From Taenia hydatigena (lineage: Eukaryota; Platyhelminthes; Cestoda; Cyclophyllidea; Taeniidae), in contig JADWOT020001611.1 in the NCBI GenBank assembly GCA_036345935.2, forward strand, positions 1 through 64,000: a DNA stretch of 64,000 bases. Direction: 5' to 3'. Position numbers and translations under genes: made by a program. Positions within the stretch are counted from its first letter, which is position 1; the number at the start of each line of letters is the position of its first letter. Below, one piece after another: positions 1 to 14,452 of the stretch. The notes under the pieces were generated by a model, which had not been told where the DNA came from, made no database searches, and was given only the letters and a program-made list of their open reading frames with translations.

Positions 1-3000
1 CAAACAAAGAAAGCGAACCGCAGTGATATACCTGTGGTCTCTCGATGTCCATTGCCATTAGAGGCGCTTTACAATGCAAATAGACTTACAATGGAAACAT
101 TTACCACGAGAACTGCCATGAGCAATCGCAGCAGAAAACGCCATTCTGACTTTGCTCGTCATAACTTGATTGCGCTTATTTAAGAAAGTGATTGAAAATG
201 AGTTTATTGCGTTGTGCTCTTGCACGCCGCTCTGTTACTCTTTCCATTCCCATTCACGGCGAGAGCGCAAAACTCACTTGCATGCCAACGCAGGGAGATG
301 AAGTCACACGAAAGAATTTTGCCTAATGCTAATGACTCTGCGGATTCTGACGAAGTCTCACAGGAAACTGTTGAATTTTCACGTGTTGGTGACCCTTGTG
401 CGCCCGTCTAACATCATCCTACTCATCGCGTCGAATGCCTAAATGTGAAGGTCTGATCCGTGCACAAATAGGCAAAACCGCAAAATCTGCCAAATCTTCA
501 TTCCATGCCGACCATTTCCAGACCACGTATCATTGCAATGCTGGGACAAGAGTATGAAGTAGTAGAAGTGTGCGCCACAACAACAACCGAAACGTCTGCC
601 ACTTAGTCTAGAGAAGGAACGCCAGGCTAAACCATGCAAGATAAGCTTCTTTCTGGCGATTAAGCTGAGTTCATTGTTAACTTTTCTATTTGTTTACTTG
701 AAGCAGAACCATTTGCAGGATCAATTTGGACCTTACACTGGTGATGGCAGCAGAATAGACGGGAGGAGACTGCAAGGCTTATAACGCCGATATTCGCTGT
801 ATTCATCATGCACGTTGTAGAGGCAGATGCGAGAGTGTGCCAGAAGACCTTTCGATCAAGGATTAAACTACCTGTTCATATGGTCACTGACCTTGACTGC
901 GTCTAAAAGGTGTAGTCAAAACTTTTAAGAAGTAAAGCATAGAATTTTCTATTTATTCTTGACAACACAGAATGCGACTCGTAAAATAAGAAAAAGCTTT
1001 TCGTGATCTGGCTTTACTAAGAGATAAGCCCCAAATAAACCATAAGATTTTAATTTTCCTTGAAAAACAGATTCAAATACCGAATTGAGTGTGTATGTGG
1101 GATCTGCTAATGAGTGGACCCATCCAATCAAACGATGTTGCCTTGGCTCTCCTTTAATTTACCCGTAGTCTGCTACTCAGCGAAATGTTTTTCAAGCCAA
1201 CTACCCTACACCGTTGCCTTGCAAGCGAAGATGAAATGTTCACCAGTTTTGCACCTAATGGTATGCCTCTTAAAGGCGTGTGAGGAGAAAGGATAGTTAA
1301 AGCCAATTTAATAATTCCCTGTCCTCTATCACTACAAATGGCGTTCGTGGATCAATGCTGGCATTCGTCACTTAAAGTAGTCTTCAGCTGCATTGAGGTT
1401 TGCATGCAATGCGTTCGTCGTCTGCGTAATTCATTTTTTTCAATTCCCTAAGTTGTTGAAACCCTCGTCTGCGAATTCGTTCCTGAGACATATCAGTAGA
1501 CCTTCCCATCACCTCTTCAGTACGTCAGCACAACATTCCCTGCCCTCGAATCATGACCTACCTCGACGTTTCTCCGGGCGTTGAAAAAGCTGTTGCCACT
1601 CCGTGGTAGAATGCTAATGATTCTCATCAAAAAAGATAAAAATAAATGCCAAATAACAAAATATTCCATGCCTATCTATTCCTTTTACTCAGCATGGAGA
1701 ACAATTTCGCTCTTGGTATTGTACGGCATATCGTCGAAGCTGCAAGATCTCAATCCAAACGAAATAATAATGTTTGGAGCCTGTGGTTCACTTCAAGGGT
1801 TCGTCAGCCATTGGTGATAGGCGATGAGCATTTCATGTCAGTGTGACTTCGTACAGCTTAAAAAAGCATTGGGGCGTCCCATCAGTGATAGCGAGAGTCA
1901 TCAAGTAATCATGTAACGTTTGATCTTGAATAACTTGATTTGGTTGGCATTAAACACATCCTTTAGGTGCATTTTAGTAAAAAATCTGACGTGGTTAGCT
2001 GGACAATTGCTTCCGCCAGCTACGTATAGGTAAAACAGCAAAATTAGACCTGTTTAGTAATTGCGTCAATGCATTTATTGAGTTGCAGGCCTCAGAGGTA
2101 AATAAGTAATCAACAGTCTGTTGACCCAGGTACCGCACCCAGGTCTTGTCTGAGTGATCGAGGATTTCGTTGGGCGCTTCATAAAAGGCCCCCTTCAGCT
2201 AACAACTCAGGGCTGGCACAATTCAACAAATCAGAAGAAATGAACCAACAAATGGAAAACCAAGCTGCGAGCTCTTGCAGAAAACATTGGAAGTTGTAAT
2301 GCATGCTAAACCTTTTAGAAGTGGTCCAACTTCCTCTTTAATTAGGCCAAATTTTGAGCAGGATGGTTGAGCTCTTATGCAACAGACACAGTAACTACTC
2401 TTTATTTGTTAATGTCTGCCAAACGAAAGTTGATGTGGTGGCGACAAGAGCAACTAACCACCGATTGCAGATGGTGACGTTGATCAGTGAGGCTGAAAGG
2501 GGAATCTGGTTCCTATAATTAGCTAGAGAATTGTTGCCAAGCCACTTGGAGTCTGAAACGGCCGTTTAAAGGTGCTCTAAGTGCATTCTCATCATTTGCA
2601 GCCCCATAACTGTCCTGAGGGCTCAGATGTGAGAAGAGACTCAGGGGCAGGGAATATAATGAGTTCAGAATGACAAATAGAGGAAGAGGAGAAGGAGAGG
2701 GTTCAAGAATTGCCGTGGCTTGGAATAATAAATGACACTCTCGTCATATACAAAGGCACGTTCCCATGGATTTGTGCCTTTGAGTTCACTTTTATACCCG
2801 TGCAATTCTTTGCAGTTCAACTTGCCCTGCGGCACTATCGATCGATCCGTGGATCGATAAACTATCAAAATAATAGCAGAAATACAGCGACCGCACACCA
2901 GGTGGTCTTATCGATCCATCGACCGATGCAACGACTCGAGCGGTTGAGTCAGCAACGAGGTGCTGGACGTGAAGAGCATAGGTGACCAAAATGCAAGCAT

Positions 3001-6000
3001 GGAGGGCGCTGCTATAGCCACCTCTTTCTGACGCAGACGGGTTGCACACCTTCAAGACAAGGGGATCATCGAACTGCCGCATAGGAGAAGGAGAAGGAGG
3101 CTTACGACTACACCAACTCATAGAAGCCTTCTCTGCAAAAAAATGCAGACGCTAATCCGGTAATATTTAGTAGCAGTTCATATCCTTTTAATCACCACCG
3201 CAGGTATGCTTGTGCTTAGTCCACACGCCACTCGTATTCCCAACACCATCCTCCTGCCAGTGACTTGAGCAGACCTGTAGATGGTTTCACCCAACGGGAA
3301 AATGGAATCACTCACAAAGCAAACAAGTGTTAGCGATGCAGACACTCATGTTGTGGCACAGTTTTGAGGTGCCACTAAAACTACTACTACTGCCAAAGTG
3401 GTGTTTTAAAGTTCACACGACCCGATATAACACTTTCTAGCAGAGATGGAGGCGTTACAGAAGACAACACTGTAAATAAGGTACGGTCGCAAAATTGAAG
3501 CAAACGACCCATCAAATGCTGCAATTTGCGTCCACCAAGAACTGAGCGGTCAATAAAAAAGAAGTGACCTAAACAAAGGACTGAACGCTGGTACTGCCAT
3601 TCTCTTTGGAATGCACTTCATCGCCTGTGCTTGCATTCCATTAAACAAATCAAAACATCTAACAACAACTCTAATTACGAAGTACCGAAACGCTAAATCG
3701 GGTTAGCAAAGTAACGTTTAGTCACAAATTTGTGTGGCCGTGAGCCCGCGTATAGCAGAATTAGACCTGGCACTTTCTCTTGGAGTATAATTTTAATGCA
3801 TTTGTTTGTGCATGCTCGACAAGCCTTTTGTGGTGATGAGGATGCATGCAAGAAAAAATTTAGCGAATTACGCTTAAGTTTTAGTGAATCCTTACCAAAG
3901 AAAGGCAATGGCAACACCTAGAAGAGCAGTAACAGGAGCACTGCACCATGCGTTTACGAAAAGAGTCTGCCCGTTTGATGGGAAAATTCACCACAGTACA
4001 CACGTCTACGGTTGTATTGCCGAGAAAATAATCACACTACATTTAGGTCTGTTTATCCAATGGGTCAAACCCAACTTCAAAAACACAAATGGCATTTAGT
4101 CCTTATCAGCTTTGCTGTTAACATTGCAAACAACCTTCTTGCTAGCCTTGCTTTGGTGCTGAGAAGCACACGTCACGTATGCATGCTACGTACCAGCAAA
4201 AATGAATTCGACCAGGGCTGTGGAAACCATTTCCTACATGCCTAAGGGCAATACGAAATAAGGTGGGAATGGGGCGAATTACACGCTTACATAGCTAAGA
4301 CGATCACTTCACTGTCCAGGTGAATCAACTCAAGGATAGGCGTTGGCTGCATCCACGCCTTCTGCCACAATGTTGCATTAGTCACAGTGATGGATACCTG
4401 TGATGGAGGACGCGAATTTAGTGCAAAACGGCACACCATCCTAACCCCACATAACGGCAAATTCGGTGTCCCATCCTTTGTAAGGGCAAACAATGTCCAC
4501 TGGGTGGCTATCATGAAAACGACGTATGCACCGACTTGTAATGAAGGTACTCATGTGCTGGGGCAGCTCAATGCCATCCTGATGAATGCTTGCAAGATTC
4601 TTGAACTTGGCAGGATTATTCAATTCATGAGGGCGTGAATACATTGATAAACACTACGTCGCTAAAATTAACACCATGTAATGCTGCTATTATTTTGGAG
4701 TGAATGCAGCCTCTACTTTAATATGCTCAGTAGCTGATGTTGACAGAATTAGAAGAGGGGTTGTCGCTCAGACGTATCAAGGAAGCATTAAGGTGTCAGC
4801 ATCAAAAAATTGATTTCAAGTACATAAAATGAATGAAATGGGGCCTATAAGTGAAAAATGCTTTTACAAAGTCAAAACCATTAGATAAAGCAGTGCCATA
4901 TTAGGGTAGTATATTTTTAAGATGAGTTTTTAAGCCTTACACAGCCCCTAAAATAGGCAATCCAGATATGTCGGAGTAACAAGAGATGAGATCTGCATAA
5001 TCACCTCAACTGCGCTTCCTTGCCACTTTTTTGGAAGATGGCGATCACCTCAAACGACTGTTAAGTTATGCCCGTCACATGTACGAAGACCAAGAATTCT
5101 TGACCGCAACCCATTTGCTCATTCTCTAGTCGCCATTGCAGGTCAACTCTAAGCACTCTGTAAAGAAATGACCATAAAACTCAATTCGACAAATCAGTAG
5201 TACTTATGGAACTCGATTTTTTTCAGCTGGAGATGTTTTCTCCCTTTAACATCCCTTCCTAACAAGAGCTAAATGGACCAACCGTCTCCCATTACACTAC
5301 ACCTTTTGGCCCTTAATTATAAACCAAGTAAATTAACATATGATTTTGCCATTCGGTTTCATTTTACCTATCTCTACATTCTTATGCACTCTTGCTTTAT
5401 TCCGTTGATGCATTGTTCTGCGTTTGTCTACATTTACACCTTCTCATCTGCTGAAATACGAATCCACACAAGTCATTATTACTATCTATTTAAAAAAGTT
5501 ATAACATTCTAAACTTCTCTGTCTGCTTTATATAAAGTCAGCTAACCTTGCAAGAATTTAATTTGTACTGCTCCTACTTTGGTCCTTTTGCTGCATACCA
5601 ACGCGTCAGTGCACGACTTACTAACTCATTTCTGCATCAACCAGCAATTGTGCTTCTGTCAAATTATCTCATGTGCATCTGTGATACTTCGCCCAACGCA
5701 ATCATAGTCATTTGCGCACTATCGTGTGACACTGCGCACGGTGCTACGACGTTGAAGCAAGAATTCATGGGTAGCGGCTTTACTTTCTTCTGTTCCACTT
5801 GGTTTCCTCTTCGCAGCATATCCGTAGTTTCCCCTGACTATTTCCAATCGGTTGGCTTAACATTTCCGCATGGGCAACCAGCTGCAGAGTTTTAAGAAAA
5901 GGCATAGCCGGTGACTATGGATATGCTGAACAAACTGTCACTGAAAGGTTGAGGAAGTGCAGTACAGGGCGACCGATTAGACCTTTTAAAAATAATTATA

Positions 6001-7554
6001 AGAAGTGTATAACACGTTCCTTATTTTTCTATAATGTAACAGTGACCCACGGAATCGCCGCTTTTATGCTTAAAACATATGTAATTACCTTAATATAATC
6101 AATGGTGAGGTTAGTTTGATACACGTCAACAAAAGCAATTTCGTCGGTCATAGCGCATGCTCTTATTGCGCCGACTACAATCGCAGATCGGTCGCGGAGT
6201 CAGGAATCTTATTCGGAAACGCTGCAGCAATTAGAAGATCCACCACGTACGTTCTCACAATTCGTTCACGTTTCCTTTCAAAATCCAATTTCATTTGTAG
6301 CACGCTTTTTATTGCGATGGAATCTCTGTCTTAGTCGCTAACACATCACTTCCACCACGCATTACCTGCTAAAAGGCATTTTCCATGCCAGTATCACCAA
6401 AATATCAACCATCAATTCCTGGAGCTAATCACGCATCCTCGGAGACGTTCACATGATTGTGTGGATATACAATTTTTGGACAGAAGGAGTAGGATGTGTT
6501 AGCACATTTCTCCTTCAAGTGTGAATGCTCTGCTTATACTGGTCGCCTAATCGCAGACGGACCTCATTTAGTTGAAGACTTCCGCAACGTAACTAAGGGA
6601 AGAAGTGACTGCACAAGAAGTAAGGTCTCAATTTGCAGTCTGCCAACAAAGCAGAAGGACAATAGTTGCCTGTTTTCTTCTCTGACGCCATTCTATGCAT
6701 AGCTGACTGTAAAAGCGTCCAATGTTAGCAAATACATACGGCTCAAATTAGCGCATGATTCCGTATCACCTGAGATATGATTTCTCACTCAGCAGCTAGC
6801 GTCGTCGCTTGTAATTAAACTCTAAGCACAAACCACCGTTTCATGTAGAGGTGCGGATTCGCCATAAAATATTAGGCTGTCTAATTACTGGTGGAATTAA
6901 TAACAGCGCCTTCTTATCTTGCCAATTCAGGGCACAGGTTTCAATACGTTCACTGATCGACAAGTACCCAACAATGTGATTTAGATGGGATAAAAGTGGC
7001 TGCCACCAGTCGTAAAAAATGAGTTAGTAAACCATAATGGTTTTATTCCTGTGTGGCATTTTGGTGATCTTTTCTCGGGAGTCTCAGGAGGTATTGGCTC
7101 CGATTTGGATCAAAGTGAATGCAGCGCTTAATCAAATATGACGGACAACTACAGAAATAATGTAAATCGAAGTGAGTGCTGCAAGAAGCAAAATATGCGC
7201 GAACTTGTGCGTAAAAAATTCGTGCTTGCAAAACTACTTCCAACTCGTCAGTAGGCAAGTCAGATTAAGTTGACAATGCAGTGGGACTTGGATCAACGAG
7301 GAATGAGAAGGGGGTGCATTAGTCGAAATGAAAGAAGCCACCCTCTGCATCAAGCAATGCTGCAATCATCATATCTTATGCTTCGACCGCGCAGAAGCGT
7401 ACTCAAGTCCATTCAACGCGAAAAACACCAGATCCCTCACCCCGATACAGATGAAAAGCATCTTCGAGAAAAACACATCGTACAAATCTTGCTTATTACA
7501 TAACAAACGAAGCAAATCTAATCACAAAGCCAAGCATTCTACAAAGTGTCGTAG
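1..7554. other. No recognisable gene
   Basis: About 7.5 kb of mixed-composition DNA with only short scattered open frames (up to 115 codons, at 5548-5895) that show no family motif, no consistent splice pattern and no second copy in the window. A cluster of ATCGAT-type words lies at about 2837-2925. I see nothing that would make this stretch a gene, an RNA or a recognisable mobile element. Confidence 0.4.
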
Positions 7555-8475
7555 CTAATTAAATTGCAATTCTTGCATCCGCCTCCAAATTACATCCTGG
7601 CACACCCATTAGAATATGTCACTGCGCTGCTTAATGTGGCTGTTGCAGTCATGAACGTGCCAAATGCGCCAGTTAATTGGCGTAGTCATTAGAGGCGAGT
7701 CATTAAGGAAACCGAGTTTTTTCGCATAGCCCGTGAAGAGCTCCATTCCACTTTCCTCTCTCCTCCTCACATCGTCCATAATTACGATCCCAAAAGTTTG
7801 TCTAGCTGACAAGGTCTTCAATATGGCTTGCAGCTCGATAACAACATTGGGGCCGTGCCTCGTGAAAAGAGACATCTTAATTACATAGAGGACGCAGTCG
7901 AATGCAGTAAATCGTGGTATTTGGCTACTCAGGATCCCCTCCAATTCACTGCCAACAAGTTGAAAGTCGGTAGACCCTGGAGGACGACAATAGACATTTG
8001 CAGGAAGGCGGTAATCTGTTGGCCGAGTGTATATTGATGTGGGGTCGGTAGAGTTAACAATGTTCAGAGAGAAATAAGTTTCCAGCTCCAATGGATGTAT
8101 AGGGCGGAAAACGTTCCCCCACTTTGTCAAGATGGAAAGAACTAGAAGGCATGCGACGCCATCGTACGCACCATGAGGAGCTCGAATCAGTGGGAATTGA
8201 AGGCCAAACTGCATTTGATTAAAGTGCTGCTCAATGGCTTTGCAAATGTCTGCAGTGCGCGGAGGTGACGCGCACGAATACAGCGTTGTACAAACCTGTC
8301 TGTCAATCCACCTCCACTTACTGATGCGTGAGTAGGGCGTTTGCAGGAAGAGAATCCACTCTCAGCTTGGAATCGCTGTGCAAACATTCACTATGTCAAC
8401 AACACCAAGGTATTTGCACAACATTTCAACCAAATCTCGACGAAGGTCCGTGATCTTCTTATTGCTTGATCTCAT
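7555..8475 (-). pseudogene. F-box-like gene copy 1, interrupted by two stop codons
   Basis: Read on the minus strand from an ATG at 8475, the frame runs 307 codons to a TAG at 7557-7555. It is broken only by TGA at 8364-8362 (codon 38) and TAA at 7611-7609 (codon 289). The first about 40 residues (DLVEMLCKYLGVVDIVNVC) have the spacing of an F-box, the helix bundle that docks proteins to Skp1 in SCF ubiquitin ligases; the rest is not recognised. A close copy lies inverted at 14453-15342. It has Trp (TGG) where this copy has TGA, and Glu (GAA) where this copy has TAA. No other frame breaks occur over about 250 codons, so the damage looks recent, or the copy could be part of a spliced gene that skips the stops. 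F-box identity is moderate; pseudogene status follows from the stops. Confidence 0.5.
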
Positions 8476-11400
8476 TTGCAAAATGCATTCATTAATTAAC
8501 TGTCGAGTAGAACTACTTGAATTACAATGAAAGCAAACAATTTAATATATCTTGCTCGGCAAATCATTTATTTAGAAAGTCTAAGAGGTTCAACTTACTT
8601 CTAACTCCATTTCACAGGTTCTGGCGGAAGCTTTAGAGTTCTCGTAAAGTGAGTCAGGTTCGAGTGGGTGCGGGAACGCAAATCGTCTTCGCCGTTGGGA
8701 CGCGAGAGGTAGCCAACCTTGCGAGTGCCACTTAAACGCAGTTTAGGGATTGACCATGTTTACTCACAGACGTAAAATCACACCTCTTTGTGGAAAAACG
8801 CATTTAAATTTTAGATAGCCCTGTGCATAATGAACGATCAGGGATATGCTCATAACTAGGCGTATCAAGCATTGGCAGCTAGCGAATGAACGTGTTGTGG
8901 GAGGGGACACTTATTTCATCTGTGTTTCGAGCCCATGTCCTGAGAATCAAAAGTGATTCTGTACATACTAGGGCTGGTGAACTACAAATCGGACTAATTC
9001 TTGTAAGGTGATGACTGTTGGAGCCTTACAAAGTAATAGGGACGTATGTCGCCTGTTCTAGGGCAGCAGAATTTTTGACCAGCATGGTTTGCACCTGTAA
9101 ATTTACGCAGAGCTGTAGACAAATACCTTATGATTTTATTCAACTTCTCAACTTCGATTAAAGTTCATGCTTTAAAACAAATTTCATATTAGGTCCAGAT
9201 ATGAATCAATCACTATACTGCTTAAATGCTACCCAATTCGTAGTGAGGTCTCACCCAAAAACAGCGGCAAAGTTGTCACCGCACAGCAATGACTGAACCA
9301 GACCCAATGGGTCTAAAGGAATTATTTTCGGCATTGTTCATGCTTCTGCTACCTTTGGACTTCGCTACAAAGTTCGTGTACGCTGCAGGCGCCTAAGAGA
9401 CCTAAAATAATTGCGTCAAGCCCGGAGCCTGTGTAAAATGTGCCGCTTTCGTACCATAATAAATTATTAATCAAGGGCTGAATGAAGTGCTTTCGTATGT
9501 GCTAGTTAAATTCGAAGTATTTATTTGAACTAGCTTGAAGAGTAGAGCAATTTGCAGGGTGCTGTAGCACCTCACCTACATTCATAATCATGACAGGGAA
9601 CACTTAGGCGTGGTCACCAAGTCACCATCAGCATTCATTTATCTTTGACAGCCACAACTTCTGCTCCTCTAACTAAACATAATAAGAGGACGATAATCTG
9701 ATAAATTAAATTCGTATTTTATTGTTTGCTATGAAATCGTCATTTGCAATGTTCTTGTAGCAAAAATCAGTGAGAAGCCAACGAATGTATGGGAAGCAGT
9801 TTTATTCGTTGCTGCATATCGTCCTTTTCCAATGTTTTCCTTAACAAAGACTGCCTTGAAATTGAACGGATTGAGCTCGTGATCTCAGAGTTGTTTTAAC
9901 TGTGACTTCAGGAATGGGCAGTTTTGCACCCAAGACGGAGCCATATCTCAAGGCAGTATGCCGTGTAATTGCATAGATTGATCTATAATTCTGCAGCTAC
10001 TTACTCGTCACAACAAACTCCTCGTATAATAAGGTACACTAGACATCCTAGCTCTTAGTTGAAGTCAAAGTCCTTGTGTGGCCTCATTGGCATGAGAATT
10101 CTGATCATCCATGTTCGGAAGGGGGTTATTTCGCAGTGGATCGCAAGCAATATTGTGTGGAAGAGATGTCTCGCCACAGGTCACTTACCCATTTTCGATA
10201 TCCTTATCATGATTACTAAAATTTGCTATAGCACGCAGATTAATTGTTCCAGAATTGGTGCAGGGTCAGAGCAAGCACTGTCCATGCTGCGCAAACTCTT
10301 ATATTTAATGTTGCGATAGACAAAAGAGATTCAGAATTGATGCGGCCTCCTGAGGATGAAGTAGAGCCTTTGACCTGTGATTTAGTTAATGGACCATTTA
10401 AACGACTTACGCTGATGTGAGTCATGCAGGCTGCTTGAAATCGGATGCAATTTGTACCACAAATTAGTTAGCATAGCAGCCCCATTTCATAAATTAAGCG
10501 CAAGCTGAGATCTGTATGCTCCCATTTATCTTCGGTTTTCTGGATCACGGTGGATTTGGGGATCGATGGGTGTTCTTGACACAGCGAACTTGATGCGCCT
10601 TGTAAGTGATTCATTGGCGCTACTCCTCGCCTCAAGCATCTACGCTAGATATTGGAGACTTATCTAACGCCTTCATTTGACCCGAGTTTGTTATGTGACG
10701 GTTGGCACTTCAGAATAAAACAGTCCTCATTTGAGCTCCCACTCGATTGTTAAAATCCCAGGTTATTTTGAATGAACTTATCCAGCTTGGCATAATATCT
10801 GCCTACTATACGAGAATATGCTGTTTGAAGCGGATATCTTTTGATCCGGCAGCAGGGGAGTGCAGGCTATTGTAAATCCGTGTCGCAATCTCTACTTATC
10901 TGGATTCTAACTTCGGTTTTTGGCTTGAATTTCCCCTGTCTAACAAAATCCTTTCCATTAAGGATCAAGAAAAAGAGTAGTTGGAAGGTCCCACAGACCA
11001 TAATGCCCGCCAACGCACGCCGATCCTTGCGGTGAGGTTTCAGGAGAAAGGATTTAAATCTAATGGACTACTCCAGCCTACAAAGTTATACTTATGCTTT
11101 CGCGATTTTATGAAGACCCTCATGTAATCCGTCGAATTCGGCTCTAAGTAGTTAATAGAATTAGCACTTTTGGCGAAGCAGCTCCTTTGCCTAGCTTAGG
11201 ATTTGGAGGGTAAAATCGAAACCTCAACTTGTGTCTATGACAAGGCTCTGTCTCAGATACGACCTGATCATCGCAAGGCTGCGCTAGGCGTTCAACAATA
11301 TTCCCATTGAAGAAGCTTTATTTTTTATTCTGTGAGGCTAACGAGACCTTTTTGATCCCGTCTTAGGATCAATGCGTCCCACACAAGCACTCAAATTCGA

Positions 11401-14400
11401 TTCAGTTCTGGCAGTGGCGACTGGAAACGCGGCTCACTGGAACACATCATACATGGTGGCGGATATCTCATCTCGCTGATGGGTACACATAAAAATCTAT
11501 TCCTTGCAGCGGATTCGCTAATACCGATTATTTATTACAAGAAAGCGATTAACAATGTGCTTCTCGAGACTTCCTCCACTTGCCGATTCCGCTCCATGCT
11601 ATACGTGGTGAATTCCACAAAGCGGTGCCGTTGTGGGCGCCATCCACTATGTCGATCAAAGTGCCTTATGACCGTAACCAATTCCACCACCTTAGATGTG
11701 ACACATCGGCCTCCAGAATACTAAGTCGGCTGCATGTAATCATTTTGAGTATTTTATAAACGGTCTTTATAAGTGGGATGGTGACAATTTTGGTGGAGGT
11801 AAAGGGGAGAGAAGGAGGTTGGTGTGATCAAGATCCCAACCATTAAGCACTTTACACTTGTTAAAGGAAATTCAATTCAACAGTTATTTAAGCTAAATGG
11901 TTAGCTGCTCATTGTCCGACCCTGCACTTTGAATTATTTTTGTCTTTCACTAATTCACTACAACTACGCACCGACTTTAAATATTACAAGCTCGGAGGAG
12001 TAGTGCGTATATTTGCCAACTTTACAGCATGCAAGACCATTTACACAAGCCTTGTTTACTTATTAGTGATGACGTGACAGACCTTTAGAGCGTGTGAAAT
12101 AAGTTAACGATCACTGACTCTGATAATGGGCTAATCGCAAGGCAATCGAGCTGGTTAGTTTTAATTTAAGACACTTTGCGTTTTAGACCAAAATGCTTCA
12201 TCTGGCTTCATTAACTGGCTTCAAAAGACGCCCACGTATTAATTATCCTGGTACAAGGCAAGGTGATGCTATTGAAACCCGGCGCTGTAGAAGAGAGCAT
12301 TAGCGGTGGATTAACAGACTGAACTCGCTTAACAGCGTCAACAACATAACTTCGGTTATCCTTGCACTACTATGCTGAATACGGGTGTGCGTCGACAATA
12401 AATCATCTTAGCAATGCAGTAGTTTTAAGCAGTCTTGGACCTTCCGGCAATTACATCCCAAAACATCTACCTGCTTCACGGCCTCAACATGCATTGTTCA
12501 CCAGGTACGAATATAGAACTGAAGATCTCATTATTGCTTAGTTGAAAACACATGAAAGATTGGCAGCTATTCACTTGTCAGTCGCCATATTTTTATGTAA
12601 CCAATGCCGATGTAGAGGCCTATAAGCTTTGTTAAGAGGACTGTTCGCTCAATCGAAATGGCTCTTAGAGGTTTGAGTTGAACAGGACGGTGCAGCACAT
12701 GAAGTGAAATTTACCATACTCGCGCTAATGCAAAGACTTTGGCATCTCTAACGCCATAACACTTAAACAGAATTTATATTTTGCAAAAGGAAGAAATTGT
12801 ATCTGTTAGTGTAGCCCAGTAGCCAGCCAACTCACTGAAGGCAATACGGCAAACTAAGTTCGCTCAGACTAAACCTAGAGCCAAACAAGCAATGCAGGTC
12901 GAATGACATAATGATTGTCCCTGGACAGACTTCCAGTTCCTATTTGAGAACTGATGCCGCAATAGTGAATGCTAGAGCATGGCTAAACGGCATTTTGTAA
13001 GATAAGTGACAGAAATAAGACCCCTGTCAGATGAATTAAAAATGAAGAAATGGACGCAGATTAAGGCAGCTTTGGGGGTCAAATAATGCAATGCTGATTT
13101 TCGAGACAGAGGTCAAGGTCAGTATTAAAGGCTGATCCCAAAATAATGAACCAAAAGTCTTGGTTCGAGGTCATTTCGTGGTCGAATGACGCACAAAATA
13201 GGCTCTGCGCAGGGCTCATGTTCCATTTATACAGTAATTGGCTTAGTGGCGAAGGTATGGACACAAATTAATGCGATTTTTTAAGTCAAACAACGTTTCA
13301 ATAGAGCCTAAAAATGATGCAATAACATTAAGAGCGTAAAAATGCGTCGCAACAGACTCCTGCACAAAGTTCAGGGCTATTGTGGCAGTCGACTGAGATA
13401 AAAATGAACTCCTGGACAGAGCTGAAAGCCATCTTAGGGTAAAATAGTGCATTACTAGGCTCCCGGACGGAATTCAAAATCAATTCAAGGGTCAGGTGGC
13501 GCAACAGTGCACCGCTAGGTAGGGTTTATAGGCATTTTTATGGTTACGCAAACAAACAATTGCTGCACAGCCCGTCTCTTTTTTATTTTCTTGGTCAACG
13601 TTCAACGTCGCCCATTACAACGCAATCAGCGACGAAAGAAAGCACATGCGGGGTGTTTGTGCCGTTCTCTAAGTTTCTATGCGATTAGGGAGATACTTGA
13701 AGTCAAAGTCACCCACCTTCCGTGGCAATATAAACCTGGCTAGAGTCTTTCCCAGTATGGACAATCAATTCACAGACCTAAAATTTTGCAAAACATTCAG
13801 CGCAATCATGGCTCGATGTAGGACTGTAATACTCTTTTAATGCGGAAATCGGTTAGACTGTGAACTCTATCAAGGATCACCAATGACTAAGAAAAACAGC
13901 CTTTACATTTGACAACAGTCGATCAGTTCAAATCACAGTTAAGATAAGTATCCTCCCGTACACCACATTGTGCTGCCGACCACTTATCTGGATACGCCTA
14001 ATTATGAGCTGATAAAGCTTTTTACTCAAACTGTCCCTAATCTTTAATACATAGACAGATTTGAGGAAATCTAACTGTATTTCACAAGATGAGAAGGAGT
14101 GATACCGCATCCCCAGGTTAATGTAATCACGGTTCGAACTGCACTTAAATGGCACTCAAGGTTGACTAGGTCTCGCTTCTCAGTGGTGAAGATGATTTGA
14201 GGTCCATCTCGCAGTCCTACTTCACTCATGCTGCGAGAGCTTCAGAGCGCCCGTCAGATCTCACGATATGGAGCTGGAAGTAAGTTGAGTCTACCCGACT
14301 GTCGGAAAATACTATTCCCTCAGTTCAACTGCAAACTACGAACTAGGTGACTTCTGCTTTTTTACATCAGCAAGCTGATGCATTTGATAGTTTATTCTCA

Positions 14401-14452
14401 TTCTGCCTAGAATATCCCTAGTTGTCAGTTAATTACAGATTGCATCTTTCAG
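8476..14452. other. Spacer between the inverted F-box-like copies
   Basis: Six kilobases without a convincing gene. Similarity between the two copies extends a little upstream of each (a shared CAGTTAATTA word followed by a TGCAT word), then is lost. The only structure I see is a set of degenerate repeats at about 12.9-13.53 kb, listed separately. Short open frames (for example 10059-10319 and 11479-11724) have no recognisable motif. Confidence 0.35.
12915..13525. repeat. Degenerate tandem-like repeat
   Basis: A loosely repeated pattern of about 60-75 bases: a word like CTCCTGGACAGA, then a short purine-rich stretch, then GCAATAGTG or GCAACAGTG followed by a CTAGG-type word. Instances start near 12920, 13350, 13405 and 13460, with weaker ones near 13080-13200. 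Units are strongly diverged and edges are uncertain. Confidence 0.35.

Noticed and set aside
2837..2925. ATCGAT-rich palindromes as a regulatory element
   Set aside because: Short and self-complementary by composition; no neighbouring gene to support a promoter role.
5548..5895. 115-codon open frame as a gene
   Set aside because: No motif, no splice context, no second copy; length is within chance for this much sequence.
11479..11724. Relation to the TRIM interior because both read YKKAINN
   Set aside because: Seven residues only; surrounding DNA does not align.
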